Shown here: piece after piece, positions 54,001 to 63,207 of the stretch
How the letters are laid out: each line of letters opens with the position of its first letter
How positions within the stretch are numbered: the stretch's first letter is position 1
DNA from: Bergeyella sp.
Lineage (GTDB): Bacteria; Bacteroidota; Bacteroidia; Flavobacteriales; Weeksellaceae
Length of the DNA stretch: 64,000 bases
Direction of reading: 5' to 3'
Assembly: GCA_030263285.1 (NCBI GenBank)
Contig: SZYB01000003.1
Span: 145,872-209,871 of the forward strand
Made by a program: the position numbers and the translations under genes
The notes under the pieces: generated by a model
Told to the model about the DNA's origin: nothing
The model's input: only the letters and a program-made list of their open reading frames with translations
Databases searched by the model: none

Positions 54001-57000
54001 GGAATATGTGGAGTTTTGGATGATGGATCCCTATGCAGATGGGAAAGTGCTGGGAGACCGACCTAAACTTAAACTTCACTTGGGAAATGTTTCCGAAGAT
54101 GTGCTAAAAGACGGAAAACTCCAATACGAAAATGGTTTACCTACTCCGTCACAGTCGGTGCCCACCACTACCTCAAACTGGGGGATCCAGCCAAGTCGGT
54201 TTCCTATCCTCTATGCTTTTTCTACGCAGGGAGATGACAGAAAAGCACAGGATGTGGGATTGGATGGACTAAATAACGATGAGGAGTTTAAAAAATACGG
54301 TACCGGTTTTATCAATCCGGTGACCGGCAACAGAGATCCGTCATCGGATGATTTTGTTTTTTATATGTCCAATTCATTCACGGGGCAGATGGCTGCTTCT
54401 GTAACGGAGAGGTATAAGTATTTTAGAAATCCCGACGGAAACAATGTGGCAAATTCTTTGGAGGTAGCTTCACAAACCCCGGATACGGAAGATGTAGACG
54501 GGGATTACAACCTCAACCAAACCGAAAGCTATAATCAATACACCGTAGATCTCAGGAAAGGAAATTTAAGACTGAATTCCAATTTTATTGTAGACGAAAA
54601 AGAGGTAGAAATAAGATTTGAGAATGGACAGAATGGCAAAAATAAATGGTTTCTCTTCAGAATTCCCGTATCGGAATTCGATAAAGATGTAGAGGGCTCC
54701 TCCGAAAGTATTTTAAATAACGTACGATTTGCAAGACTGATTTTAGACGGATTCGACAATTCTTCTACTCTGCGTTTTGGGAGTTTTGATTTGGTGCGTT
54801 CAGATTGGTGGAGATATCCCAACAACATTGCGGTAGATAACAATGATACGGTGATGGAGGGGAGTATGTCGGTGCTTCAGGATAATAATCTGTTTGTGGG
54901 GAGTGTAAACATAGAGGAAAACGGAATTGGTACTCCCCCTTATGTTTTACCTCCGGGGATAGATCGTCAGGTTTTGAGCGGTAATGCAGGGGTACAGCGT
55001 CAGAATGAAGCGTCATTGTATATGAAATCCATCAATATGCGGAGAGAGGCAAAGGGGGTGGTGAAAAATACAAGATTGGACATGAGGAGATACAAAAAAC
55101 TAAAACTCTTTGTCCATGCAGAGGATCTCAGAAACCGTACCAGTGGCAGCGTGGATGATGGAACAAGGTTTTTCATAAGACTGGGAAGCGATGTAACCGA
55201 CAACTATTATGAATACGAAGCTGCTTTACAATATACACCACAAACGGCTTCCTCGCCTATGGAAATATGGCCGTTAGAAAATACCCTGGATTTGGATATA
55301 CAAAATTTTGTAGATGCCAAAATAAAACGGGACAAAGAGGCTGCGAGAGATTTACAGAAAAGATTTCATTATATAAACTTCGGTGATCGGAGGAAAAAGA
55401 TTTTTGTAAAGGGGAGACCCAGTTTAGGTAACGTTACGACTATCGTGTTGGGGATAAGAAGCCTATCTTCGGATACAAAGGATATTGTATTATGGATTAA
55501 TGAGTTAAGACTCTCGGGTATAGAAAATAAGGGCGGATATGCAGCCAATGCAATGTTAGATTTCAATTTGGGAGATTTTGCAGCAGTGAGTACCAATGCC
55601 TCTGTCTCTACCGTAGGTTTTGGTGGGATGGATCAGAAACCCGCCGAGAGACAACAATCCAATACTACCTCCTTTAATCTGAACTCCACCGTGAATGTAG
55701 AGAAGTTTCTTCCGGAAAATTTGGGATTGAAAATCCCTTTGAATTATTCTTATTCCCAGAATATTCAGGACCCCAAGTACAATCCTTTGGATTCCGATGT
55801 GGAAGTAAAAAAATCGGCCAACAGAGCCGAACTGAACAAAACGGTACGCACCTATTCTCAGCAACGCACAATAGGGGTGATAAACATGAGAAAAGAGCAA
55901 GTGAATTCCGAGAAAAAAGTTCACTTTTACGATATAGAAAATGTTTCTGTGACAGCCATCTATAATGATGATTATTACAGAGATATGTATACCGAAAGAA
56001 ACTTTAGGCAATATCTTAAAGGAAATATAGACTATAATTACGGTTTTAAGCCATTGGCTATTCGGCCTTTTAATAAAATGATAAGTGATACGGCCAAGTT
56101 GTACAAGTATCTGAAATGGGCAAAGGAAATTAATTTTAACCTGCTGCCCACTACTTTTTCTTTTAGAGCGGAGATAGATAGAACCTATAGCGAATTTCAG
56201 TACAGAAATATAGAGGCGTTTTTGAACGGTAATCGGGCGAGAGACTTTGATCTTATACGAAGCAGAAATTTTATTTTCGGGTGGCAATATAGCCTGGGAA
56301 TGAATCCGACAAAATCCCTTAGGTTACAGATAAGTTCTGCCACCAGAACGCTCAATGATCAACTGAATGCCAACAGCATGAATACGAATTCTATATTTAG
56401 TAATCCTTTAAAGGTGGGTCGCCCTATTTTGTACAATCACAGAGTACAAATCCATTATCGACTTCCTTTCGAATATTTGCCGTACACAGATTTTGTCGCT
56501 TCAGAGATAGGGTATGGATTTCAGTACAACTGGAATGCAAGATCCACCACATTTAGGAATCAAGGTTTGGGTAATATAGCCCAAAATATCAACAACATCA
56601 TAGGCTTTGTTACCGCAGATTTACCCAGATTTTTCAGGAAATTCAAATATTTTACCAAAATAGAAGAAGTGATGCGAAAGAGAAAACAGGAAATAGATTC
56701 TCTCGGTGCGGTACACGAGCAAAATATACTGAAGAAGAAAAAGATAGCATTTAAGGGATACAGATTTAAAAATAAACTGAAACCCTTGCAAAGTTTTGCC
56801 TATGCTCTTACTTCTTTCAAGCAAATTTCTATCAACTATACAGAGAATAATGGTACGTCTCTCCCGGGGATTTTAGTGGATCCAGGTATTCTGGGGATGG
56901 GAGGAAACAGCAGCCCCGGTTATGGTTTTTTGATGGGTTCTCAGGCAGATATTAGGAGGTTGGCCGTAGAGAATGGATGGGTTTCCGGAAGCAATTTGCT

Positions 57001-58135
57001 TACAGATCCTTATTTGCAGAATAAAACCAGAACTTTGAATCTTAATTTCCAGCTTATGCCGGTTCGAGATTTGAGAATTGATATTAACGCAAGTAACAGA
57101 TTCATGAGTAATTATTCTCAGTCTGGGTATGCGGTAAGGGTGGGAGATAAGAATGTAGGACTCTCGGCATTTGCAAATGAAACCATCAGTTATTCAAAAT
57201 CTGCATTATTGTTTAAAACGGCTTTCCGGGATGGTGAACTCATTTATCAAGATATACTGGCAAACGCCAGAAATATTTCTCGGCAATTGGGCGATCCTTC
57301 TACGCTGAATGCAGAGGGTTTCACCAAGAATTATGGACTCAACAATGCTTATGTTCTGATTCCGGCGTTTCAGGCTGCTTTAGGAGGAAAATCACCGGGC
57401 AAAAATTATAATCCTAGAAAAATAGGTTTCCCCATCCCAAACTGGAATATTATTTATTCCGGATTCAAGAACATTCCGTTGATAAACAGTCAGTTTTCAA
57501 AGTTTGATCTCATACACAAGTACAGTTCTATCTATACCGGGACGGGCATACAATCCAGCATAGATTTTTACAATGCTCAATCTACAGGCGTTGTTCCCTC
57601 GGGAAGCGTGGGGACGCTCAACCCTTATGTGGTAAACACTGTGGGATATGTGGAGGCATTTGCTCCTCTCATCGGAGCCGATATGATTTTTAGAAATAAT
57701 TTTCAGTTAAGAGCTTACTATAACAAGAACAGAACCTATCTTTTGGGCTTGGTAAATACCACTCTCACAGAGGACCACTCAAGAGAATATATCATTGGTT
57801 TGGGGTATATTATCAGAGATTTTAAGCTGAAGATCAATTTTAAAGGAAAATCCCAGACGGTAAAAAGTGATCTGAATATTCGTGGAGATTTTTCTATCAG
57901 AGATACAAAAACCACGATCAGAAATATATTGCTCAACGATTCCAAAGTAACGGGAGGGCAGACTTTATTGGGGATAAAGGTTTCCGCAGACTACAATATT
58001 TCTCAAAATCTGAACCTCAGATTGTTCTACGACCAGCTCATGACTAAATACAAAATCTCTACGGCTTATCCTTTATCCACTATTCGGGCAGGGATTTCTG
58101 CGACCTTTAATTTTGGGGGTTTAGGAAATAATTAA
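51080..58135 (+). CDS. sprA: SprA/Sov, outer-membrane translocon of the type IX secretion system
   Basis: A 2351-residue outer-membrane protein forming the very large beta-barrel pore through which type IX cargo leaves the cell. It has a signal peptide (MGKDFFYRIALAFVLISG to FAQ, about residue 27) and begins at GTG, as no ATG lies near and the frame is closed by ruvA. Recognisable SprA blocks include GRGLLSWYNIDPRFYGVGGK, NYNPNEENTSDRWAGIMRSI, AGDDRKAQ-like QGDDRKAQDVGLDGLNNDEE and the barrel end ISATFNFGGLGNN. Residue counts match the Flavobacterium protein (about 2400). A cargo protein with a type A sorting tail is encoded at 38.5 kb. SusC/SusD genes follow. Confidence 0.95.
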   Translation: MGKDFFYRIALAFVLISGSLSHLVFAQKKTSDSTNVRKDYSLPDPTKYEAFYDVSTGMYYIYPKIGNTITGAPTVMTVEKYQEYIKNIQLQDYYRKKSAANDLLYRKETLEGKKKKPLLAPIFIKNKLFETIFGSKKIELIPQGFASFELGGLYQKIANPLILPQNRKNFAFSVQQRIQLGLLARVGENLNLKANYDTQSGFAFENKMNLVWQSIGSWKDLQSKGLDKLNKAPEGKEDRIIKRVEFGNVNMPLSTGLIRGSQSLFGLKTEFQLGKTKGTVVLSQQQGEAKNIVVQGGGSMQSFHINVADYEDNQHYFLGHYFRNNYDKFLENYPLISSRININRVEVWVLQQGSADLENLKSVLAIRDLGEGSTGYPDNSQNNLYRDITNLGAGIRDPVQSLGLIKGKSFPDADGVPQTYVDGEQFVFVSRARKLSPSEYKLNTELGYISLRQRLNDNQLLAVSFSYTINGELAGGDQVSSKVYKVGEFFEENPLLITKLIKPHNMTNLSSPMWDLMMKNIYSMNANQISSENFMLNIYYRSRQNGKVNYLPNTSLKDQTLLQLFNWDRLNPNNDVQSDGGMSGDGLFDFVSGITIDPENGKLIFTKAQPFGAYLREKLGSNDREFVFEDLYKMQKAQAKRMNLAQRYTLEGRYKSAQSSGISLGAINVPKGSVKVTANGSALVEGQDYVVDYMLGTVKIINEQVKNSGQAINVSLENQMTFNTQRKRFMGLNLERKINDNLLVAATVVNYSERPLTQKVNFGQEALNNTMLGLNLMYNKQSDFLTRLTNKIPFVKTEAESSINFKAEGAYLIPGQNKGINNQVYIDDFDQTTTKLSLKDPAMWHLASKPEKNPKDPIYANAGLIDDVRSGYGRGLLSWYNIDPRFYGVGGKSPNGINIQSVSSHATRRVKMEELFNYRDFVAGEQTFINTFDITYYPQERGPYNYNPNEENTSDRWAGIMRSISVSNFSGSNVEYVEFWMMDPYADGKVLGDRPKLKLHLGNVSEDVLKDGKLQYENGLPTPSQSVPTTTSNWGIQPSRFPILYAFSTQGDDRKAQDVGLDGLNNDEEFKKYGTGFINPVTGNRDPSSDDFVFYMSNSFTGQMAASVTERYKYFRNPDGNNVANSLEVASQTPDTEDVDGDYNLNQTESYNQYTVDLRKGNLRLNSNFIVDEKEVEIRFENGQNGKNKWFLFRIPVSEFDKDVEGSSESILNNVRFARLILDGFDNSSTLRFGSFDLVRSDWWRYPNNIAVDNNDTVMEGSMSVLQDNNLFVGSVNIEENGIGTPPYVLPPGIDRQVLSGNAGVQRQNEASLYMKSINMRREAKGVVKNTRLDMRRYKKLKLFVHAEDLRNRTSGSVDDGTRFFIRLGSDVTDNYYEYEAALQYTPQTASSPMEIWPLENTLDLDIQNFVDAKIKRDKEAARDLQKRFHYINFGDRRKKIFVKGRPSLGNVTTIVLGIRSLSSDTKDIVLWINELRLSGIENKGGYAANAMLDFNLGDFAAVSTNASVSTVGFGGMDQKPAERQQSNTTSFNLNSTVNVEKFLPENLGLKIPLNYSYSQNIQDPKYNPLDSDVEVKKSANRAELNKTVRTYSQQRTIGVINMRKEQVNSEKKVHFYDIENVSVTAIYNDDYYRDMYTERNFRQYLKGNIDYNYGFKPLAIRPFNKMISDTAKLYKYLKWAKEINFNLLPTTFSFRAEIDRTYSEFQYRNIEAFLNGNRARDFDLIRSRNFIFGWQYSLGMNPTKSLRLQISSATRTLNDQLNANSMNTNSIFSNPLKVGRPILYNHRVQIHYRLPFEYLPYTDFVASEIGYGFQYNWNARSTTFRNQGLGNIAQNINNIIGFVTADLPRFFRKFKYFTKIEEVMRKRKQEIDSLGAVHEQNILKKKKIAFKGYRFKNKLKPLQSFAYALTSFKQISINYTENNGTSLPGILVDPGILGMGGNSSPGYGFLMGSQADIRRLAVENGWVSGSNLLTDPYLQNKTRTLNLNFQLMPVRDLRIDINASNRFMSNYSQSGYAVRVGDKNVGLSAFANETISYSKSALLFKTAFRDGELIYQDILANARNISRQLGDPSTLNAEGFTKNYGLNNAYVLIPAFQAALGGKSPGKNYNPRKIGFPIPNWNIIYSGFKNIPLINSQFSKFDLIHKYSSIYTGTGIQSSIDFYNAQSTGVVPSGSVGTLNPYVVNTVGYVEAFAPLIGADMIFRNNFQLRAYYNKNRTYLLGLVNTTLTEDHSREYIIGLGYIIRDFKLKINFKGKSQTVKSDLNIRGDFSIRDTKTTIRNILLNDSKVTGGQTLLGIKVSADYNISQNLNLRLFYDQLMTKYKISTAYPLSTIRAGISATFNFGGLGNN

Positions 58136-58178
58136 GAGTTTTTAAAGGAAAATAAATGTATTTGTATTTTTTTAAACT

Positions 58179-58236
58179 ATTTAACTCATATTTAACTTTT
58201 TTGTCTATATTGCATAGTACTAAAACCAAGTACTAT
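58179..58236 (+). promoter_or_regulatory. susC control region: tandem repeats and start-codon hairpin
   Basis: The octamer ATTTAACT occurs at 58179-58186 and 58190-58197, exactly 11 bases apart (one helical turn). A weak -7 match TATATTGC follows at 58206-58213. ATAGTACT (58214-58221) and AGTACTAT (58229-58236) are perfect inverted repeats with a 7-base loop and include the first two bases of the susC ATG at 58235, so a message hairpin would bury the start codon. Confidence 0.5.
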
Positions 58237-61200
58237 GAATACAACAGCGAAAATCATCTTGGCCATGGCTATCTGCTCTCCTTTGGGTTGGTATTATGGG
58301 CAGGAAAAAAAAGATTCGGTGAAGACTTCCGACATTCAGGAGGTGGTGGTTACTGCATTAGGTATAAAAAGGGAAAAGAAGGCACTAGGCTACTCTACTC
58401 AGGAGGTGAAAGCGGAAGATTTAGCCAAGACCCCTACCCAGAATTTTACCTCGGGTCTTTCGGGTAAGGTTTCCGGTTTGCAGATTAAGTCTATGGGGAA
58501 TTTTGGGGGTTCTGTGGATATCGTTCTCAGGGGATACCGATCTATTACGGGGACAAACTCTCCGCTTTTTGTGATTGACGGTATCCCCATGCTTGATGTC
58601 AACAACAACACAGAATACCAAGCCAACGGTTATGCTGGTTATGATTTTGGGAACACCATATCGGATATTAACCCGAATGACATCCAAGAGATTAATGTGT
58701 TGAAGGGGGCTGCAGCTACCGCACTTTACGGTTCCAGAGCCCAAAATGGAGCGGTGATCATTACCACGAAAAAGGGAAAAAGATCCAAAAGAATAGGGAT
58801 TGATTTTCAGTCCACTTTGGCGATTTCTGCCATCGACAAATCCACATTTGCCCAATACCAGAAACAATACGGTCAGGGGTATGGTTATTTTTACGGGAAA
58901 AATGGCGATCAGCAGTTTGCCGATTATAAAAACGGTAACGATCTGGCACCTACCAGTGAAGATGCTTCTTATGGAGCCCGCTTTGATCCTAATCTTAACA
59001 TATGGCAATACAACGCCTTTATTCCCGGGTCTTCTAATTTTGGTAAGGCTACCCCTTGGGTAGCGGCAAAAAATGACCCGTCCAAGTTTTTTGAAACGGG
59101 AGTCATGCTTACCAATGGTGTCTCATTTTCCGGAGGGGGAGAAAAGAGTACTTTTAGACTTTCCTATCAAAACCAAAACGGAACCGATGTTCTGCCCAAT
59201 TCCTTTTTTAACAAAAATAATTTTAACGGAAATGCGAGTTATAAACTTACCGAAGATTTGGTTGCGAGTTTTGGAACCACCTATGTTTCTCAACAGGTAA
59301 AAGGTCGTAACAGTACGGGATACAGTGGAAATTTAATCAGCGGTTTTAGACAATGGTGGGCCACCAATGTAGACATTTACGAGCAAAGAAATCTTTATAA
59401 TTTATCACAGCAGAACTACAGTTGGAACATAAAATCTCCCACTAATTTATCTCCTGCGTACTGGAATAATCCTTACTTTCAGAGGTATCAGAATTATTCT
59501 TATGACACGAGAGATCGTTTGGCGGGGAATGTAAGTTTGAATTACAACTTAAACCCCAAGATTAATTTGCTTGCCAGGGCAGGTACGGATGGTTATTCTG
59601 CCATGATGGAAGTGAGAAAGGCGGCGGGATCTATTCCCGGTTTATTGGGATTCGGTCTCACAAAGTTGGTGGATCAACCTTCGGGATACGCTGTAAAAAA
59701 TATAAGGCAAAGAGAAACCAACTATGACTTTATAGCCACCTATAAGGATAAGTTTAAGGATTTCGATTTTAACGGAATATTGGGCACAAATGTCAGAATA
59801 CAGGAGTATTATAGTAATTCTCAGTCTACTTCGGGAGGTCTTTTGGTACCGGGGATCTATACGATTTCGAATTCTGTGTCCAATCCTCCTTTACCCAAAA
59901 TCATCAATACCAAGAAAAAAGTAGTGGGGGTATTTGGTCAGGCCAGTGTAGGTTTTCTAAAGACTTATTATCTGGAAGGGAATCTCAGGAGAGATCAATC
60001 TTCTGCTTTGGCTCCGGGTAATGATGCCTATTGGTATTATTCTGCCTCCACCAGTATTCTGTTCTCCAATTGGAATCTCATAAGCAAAGACGTTCTTAGT
60101 TTCGGTAAGTTTAGGGCCTCCTACGCAGAGGTAGGTTCCGACACCAATGCCAATTTATTGCGCAATGTATACGATGCCAATATAGCTGTAGGCAATTCTT
60201 CCAGTAACAGTTTTAATACGATAGCCAGGACATTTGGGTTGAGACCCGAAAGATCAAAGCAAACCGAGATAGGGATCAATACACAGTTCTTGAGAAACAA
60301 AATAGGGCTGGATCTGGCCTGGTTTCAGAACGACGCTTACGACCAGATTCTCTCTTTGCCGGTATCTTACGCAACGGGAGTAGAGAGAATGTACAAAAAC
60401 GTGGGAAACCTGAGAACCCGAGGGCTGGAGATCGCTCTTAGTGCCACCCCTGTAAAGGCAGTTAATTTCAGGTGGGATGTCAATGTAAATTGGTCAAACC
60501 CCATTACCTCTGTGACCAGACTTTCATCGGGAGTAGAAAACATAACCATGGGGAGCTATCAGGGCGGAATCACCATTAATGCGAGCCTTGGGGATCTCTA
60601 TGGGACCATTAAGGGATCAGACTATGTGTACACCAATGGACAGAAAACGGTAGGGGAAAACGGAAAATACCTTACCACAAACACCAACTCTGTCATCGGG
60701 AATATGCAGGCAAAGTGGTACGGAGGGATTACCAATACCTTTAAATACAAAAATTATTCTTTCTCTTTTCTGGTGGATGTGCGGTATGGGGGTAATGTCT
60801 TTTCTCTGGATCAATATTACGGGCAGGCCACAGGCTTGTATCCTGAGACTGCGGGAAACAATCATCTGGGTAATCCTGTGAGGAACCCTATTTCAGAGGG
60901 AGGTGGGATAATATTACCGGGCGTAAATACAGAGGGTACGCCGAATACGAAAAGAATAGACGCCTCAAGCTTCGGGGCGATGGGGTACCGGGCTTATCCG
61001 GCCAGCCAATTTGTTTACGATGCTTCTTTCGTAAAACTCAGACAGATTTCGGTCAATTATACTCTTCCTACATCGTTGATAAAAAACACTTTGGTCAAAA
61101 GTATTTCTTTTGGGGTAGTGGCGAATAATCTTTGGATTATTTATAAAAAAGTACCTTATGCAGATCCGGAGGCAGGGCTTAGCTCCGGAAATACGCAGGG

Positions 61201-61264
61201 GTATCAGTCTGGGGTAATGCCTACCACAAGGGTGTTTTCTTTCACTCTAAAAGCAAGTTTTTAA
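58235..61264 (+). CDS. SusC/RagA-type TonB-linked outer-membrane transporter
   Basis: A 1009-residue outer-membrane protein that forms a complex with a SusD-type lid to import oligosaccharides or peptides. After a signal peptide (about residues 1-22) comes the TonB-box-like segment SDIQEVVVTALGIKREKKAL, with no carboxypeptidase-like N-terminal extension. The plug domain has FVIDGIPMLDVNNN and DIQEINVLKGAAATALYGSR then NGAVIITTKKG. The barrel follows and ends VFSFTLKASF. The SusD gene is 21 bases downstream. Nutrient specificity cannot be read from sequence. The pair lies between sprA and gcvH. Confidence 0.93.
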   Translation: MNTTAKIILAMAICSPLGWYYGQEKKDSVKTSDIQEVVVTALGIKREKKALGYSTQEVKAEDLAKTPTQNFTSGLSGKVSGLQIKSMGNFGGSVDIVLRGYRSITGTNSPLFVIDGIPMLDVNNNTEYQANGYAGYDFGNTISDINPNDIQEINVLKGAAATALYGSRAQNGAVIITTKKGKRSKRIGIDFQSTLAISAIDKSTFAQYQKQYGQGYGYFYGKNGDQQFADYKNGNDLAPTSEDASYGARFDPNLNIWQYNAFIPGSSNFGKATPWVAAKNDPSKFFETGVMLTNGVSFSGGGEKSTFRLSYQNQNGTDVLPNSFFNKNNFNGNASYKLTEDLVASFGTTYVSQQVKGRNSTGYSGNLISGFRQWWATNVDIYEQRNLYNLSQQNYSWNIKSPTNLSPAYWNNPYFQRYQNYSYDTRDRLAGNVSLNYNLNPKINLLARAGTDGYSAMMEVRKAAGSIPGLLGFGLTKLVDQPSGYAVKNIRQRETNYDFIATYKDKFKDFDFNGILGTNVRIQEYYSNSQSTSGGLLVPGIYTISNSVSNPPLPKIINTKKKVVGVFGQASVGFLKTYYLEGNLRRDQSSALAPGNDAYWYYSASTSILFSNWNLISKDVLSFGKFRASYAEVGSDTNANLLRNVYDANIAVGNSSSNSFNTIARTFGLRPERSKQTEIGINTQFLRNKIGLDLAWFQNDAYDQILSLPVSYATGVERMYKNVGNLRTRGLEIALSATPVKAVNFRWDVNVNWSNPITSVTRLSSGVENITMGSYQGGITINASLGDLYGTIKGSDYVYTNGQKTVGENGKYLTTNTNSVIGNMQAKWYGGITNTFKYKNYSFSFLVDVRYGGNVFSLDQYYGQATGLYPETAGNNHLGNPVRNPISEGGGIILPGVNTEGTPNTKRIDASSFGAMGYRAYPASQFVYDASFVKLRQISVNYTLPTSLIKNTLVKSISFGVVANNLWIIYKKVPYADPEAGLSSGNTQGYQSGVMPTTRVFSFTLKASF

Positions 61265-61285
61265 ATTTTTTAATTCCATTATGAC

Positions 61286-62716
61286 ATGAAAAAGATACTT
61301 AGAATAGCCGTTTTTTTTGGGATATTAACAGGGTTTTCTACCTGCACCCGTGGGTTGAATGATGATCCGAACAGTTTGTATTCCACCACGCCGGGCTCTC
61401 TTTTAACTTATGCGGAAAAAAGTTTATCGGACTACATCAATACTCCGTCTGTAAATTATAATAATTACAGACTCATAATGCAATATTGGCAGGAGACGAC
61501 CTACACAGATGAGAGTAATTATGATTTCACGACACGCAATATCTCAGACAGGGTATGGAGTACTTGCTACGTCAAGGTACTTCAAAACTTATCGGAAGCC
61601 AAAAAAAATATTGTCGGTTATAAGCCTATGACTAACGAAATGGCTACTTGGGAAGGAGTGAAAAAAAATCAACTGGCTATAATAGACTTATTGCAGGTGT
61701 ATACCTATCAGGAGCTGGTGAATACTTTTGGCAATATACCATACAAACAGGCCCTGGATTTTTCGAATGCCGCCTTACCGGAATACGAAGATGCAGCCAC
61801 CATATACAGGGATCTTATCTCAAGGACAAAAGCAGACATTAAGAATCTTGATGTTTCGTATAAAAGTTTCGATTCTGGTGAGTTGTTGTACCAGGGTGAT
61901 GTTAACAAATGGAGAAGATTTGCAAATTCTTTGTTGCTCAAATTGGGAATCACCCTTGCAGATTATGATGAGAATTTAGCAAAGAGTACGGTTCAGGAGG
62001 CCATTGGTGGAGGGGTTTTTCGGTCCAAAGAAGAGGCTTGCGAATTTACCTATTATCCTTCATCACCCAATTTTAATCCTTTGTACGAAAATCTCGTGGT
62101 GAGCGGACGTAACGATTATGTTGCGGCAAAAACCATTGTAGACTATATGAACAGCACAAATGACGAGCGCAGAACAAAATATTTTAAAGATAATATCCTT
62201 CCCTATAAGGGAGGAGAAATAGGAAAAGGTTCGCCTTTTTCTTCTTATACCCATATCGGAAATTTTGCTTATACCGCTACGACTCCTGGGGTTTTGTTAT
62301 CTTACACAGAGGTGGCTTTTTATTTGGCAGAGGCAGGAGCAAGATGGGGGATAACAGATGCCGAATCCGGTTATGCAACTGCAATTAGGGCTTCTTTCAC
62401 AGAGTGGGGACTTTCAGAATCACAGGCCGATGCTTATATCTCTGTTCGTCCTTATGATGCCAAGAACTGGGAAAAATCCATAGGGGAAGAAGCTTGGGTA
62501 GCGCTTTTTAATCAGGGAAGTTCATCATGGACGATGTATAGAAGACTGGATTACCCGAAGCTTTTGGCGCCGCAGTCTGCAGTGGTACAAACGGTGCCGG
62601 TAAGGCTAAAATATGCAGTGAGAGAAACAACTACCAATCCCACAAATTATGCAAAGGCATCTGCTGCTATAGGGGGAGATTTGTTGTCCACCAAGCTATT
62701 TTGGGATAAGAGGTAG
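61286..62716 (+). CDS. SusD/RagB-type surface lipoprotein
   Basis: A 476-residue lipoprotein with a lipobox ending GFSTC (about residue 20). It forms the substrate-binding lid of the upstream SusC channel. The mostly helical, TPR-containing body is of the SusD-like type: DDPNSLYSTTPGSLLTYAEK at the N terminus, DLLQVYTYQELVNTFGNIPY and NKWRRFANSLLLKLGITLAD in the middle, and LSYTEVAFYLAEAGARWG towards the end. It starts 21 bases after susC and is followed by a strong intrinsic terminator. Confidence 0.92.
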   Translation: MKKILRIAVFFGILTGFSTCTRGLNDDPNSLYSTTPGSLLTYAEKSLSDYINTPSVNYNNYRLIMQYWQETTYTDESNYDFTTRNISDRVWSTCYVKVLQNLSEAKKNIVGYKPMTNEMATWEGVKKNQLAIIDLLQVYTYQELVNTFGNIPYKQALDFSNAALPEYEDAATIYRDLISRTKADIKNLDVSYKSFDSGELLYQGDVNKWRRFANSLLLKLGITLADYDENLAKSTVQEAIGGGVFRSKEEACEFTYYPSSPNFNPLYENLVVSGRNDYVAAKTIVDYMNSTNDERRTKYFKDNILPYKGGEIGKGSPFSSYTHIGNFAYTATTPGVLLSYTEVAFYLAEAGARWGITDAESGYATAIRASFTEWGLSESQADAYISVRPYDAKNWEKSIGEEAWVALFNQGSSSWTMYRRLDYPKLLAPQSAVVQTVPVRLKYAVRETTTNPTNYAKASAAIGGDLLSTKLFWDKR

Positions 62717-62719
62717 GCT

Positions 62720-62737
62720 GTTACCATCAGAGGTAAC
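62720..62737 (+). repeat. small hairpin after susD
   Basis: GTTACC (62720-62725) and GGTAAC (62732-62737) flank a six-base loop, three bases after the susD stop. It precedes the terminator and may stabilise the 3' end. Confidence 0.5.
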
Positions 62738-62743
62738 ATTTAT

Positions 62744-62777
62744 AAAAAATCACCCCCAGGAGGGGGGTAATTTTTTT
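62744..62777. terminator. intrinsic terminator between susD and gcvH
   Basis: ACCCCC and GGGGGT form a GC stem extended, after a C-A mismatch, by T-A and an A6/T6 pairing. The 3' side continues as seven T. The A-run on the left also allows termination in reverse. It overlaps the -33 element of the gcvH promoter. Confidence 0.85.
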
Positions 62778-62809
62778 GTTCTACTATACCAAAAAAATAA
62801 ATACATTTG
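62775..62809 (+). promoter_or_regulatory. promoter for gcvH
   Basis: TTTG (62775-62778) and TACATTTG (62802-62809) are 23 bases apart, at the long end of the consensus range. The -7 element is exact and ends 19 bases before the gcvH ATG. Its upstream half is the T-tail of the susD terminator. Confidence 0.7.
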
Positions 62810-62828
62810 CGACTAAAATACTTGACTG

Positions 62829-63206
62829 ATGAAAATACCGACTGAACTTAGATACACAAAGGATCATGAATGGCTGAGGATAGAGGGTAATACAGCGACA
62901 ATAGGGATCACAGATTTTGCTCAGAGGGAATTGGGTGATGTTGTGTACATAGATGTGAATACGTCGGAAGAAAGTCTTTCTGCTGGGGAAGTTTTTGGGA
63001 GTGTGGAAGCGGTGAAGACAGTCTCAGACCTGTTCCTACCTGTTTCGGGTAATATAATAGAGATAAATCCAGCTTTGGAGGACGAGCCGGAATTGGTAAA
63101 TTTGGATCCTTACGGCAAGGGGTGGATCATAAAGATAGAGGTAGAAGGAAATGTTCCGCCTGCAGATCTTCTGTCTGCCGAAGAGTATAAATCTTTAGTA
63201 GGTTAG
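62829..63206 (+). CDS. gcvH: glycine cleavage system H protein
   Basis: Small lipoyl carrier that shuttles the aminomethyl group between P, T and L proteins. The 125-residue length is standard. The lipoylation site is Lys63 in GSVEAVKTVSDL, preceded by IGITDFAQRELGDVVYIDV (about residues 25-43). The C terminus LLSAEEYKSLVG is typical. No other gcv genes are near. It has its own promoter, and the VanZ-like gene begins one base after its stop. Confidence 0.97.
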   Translation: MKIPTELRYTKDHEWLRIEGNTATIGITDFAQRELGDVVYIDVNTSEESLSAGEVFGSVEAVKTVSDLFLPVSGNIIEINPALEDEPELVNLDPYGKGWIIKIEVEGNVPPADLLSAEEYKSLVG

Positions 63207-63207
63207 C

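Noticed and set aside
58156..58467. 103-codon frame overlapping the start of susC
   Set aside because: It is out of frame with the susC signal peptide, and the susC reading has complete family motifs.
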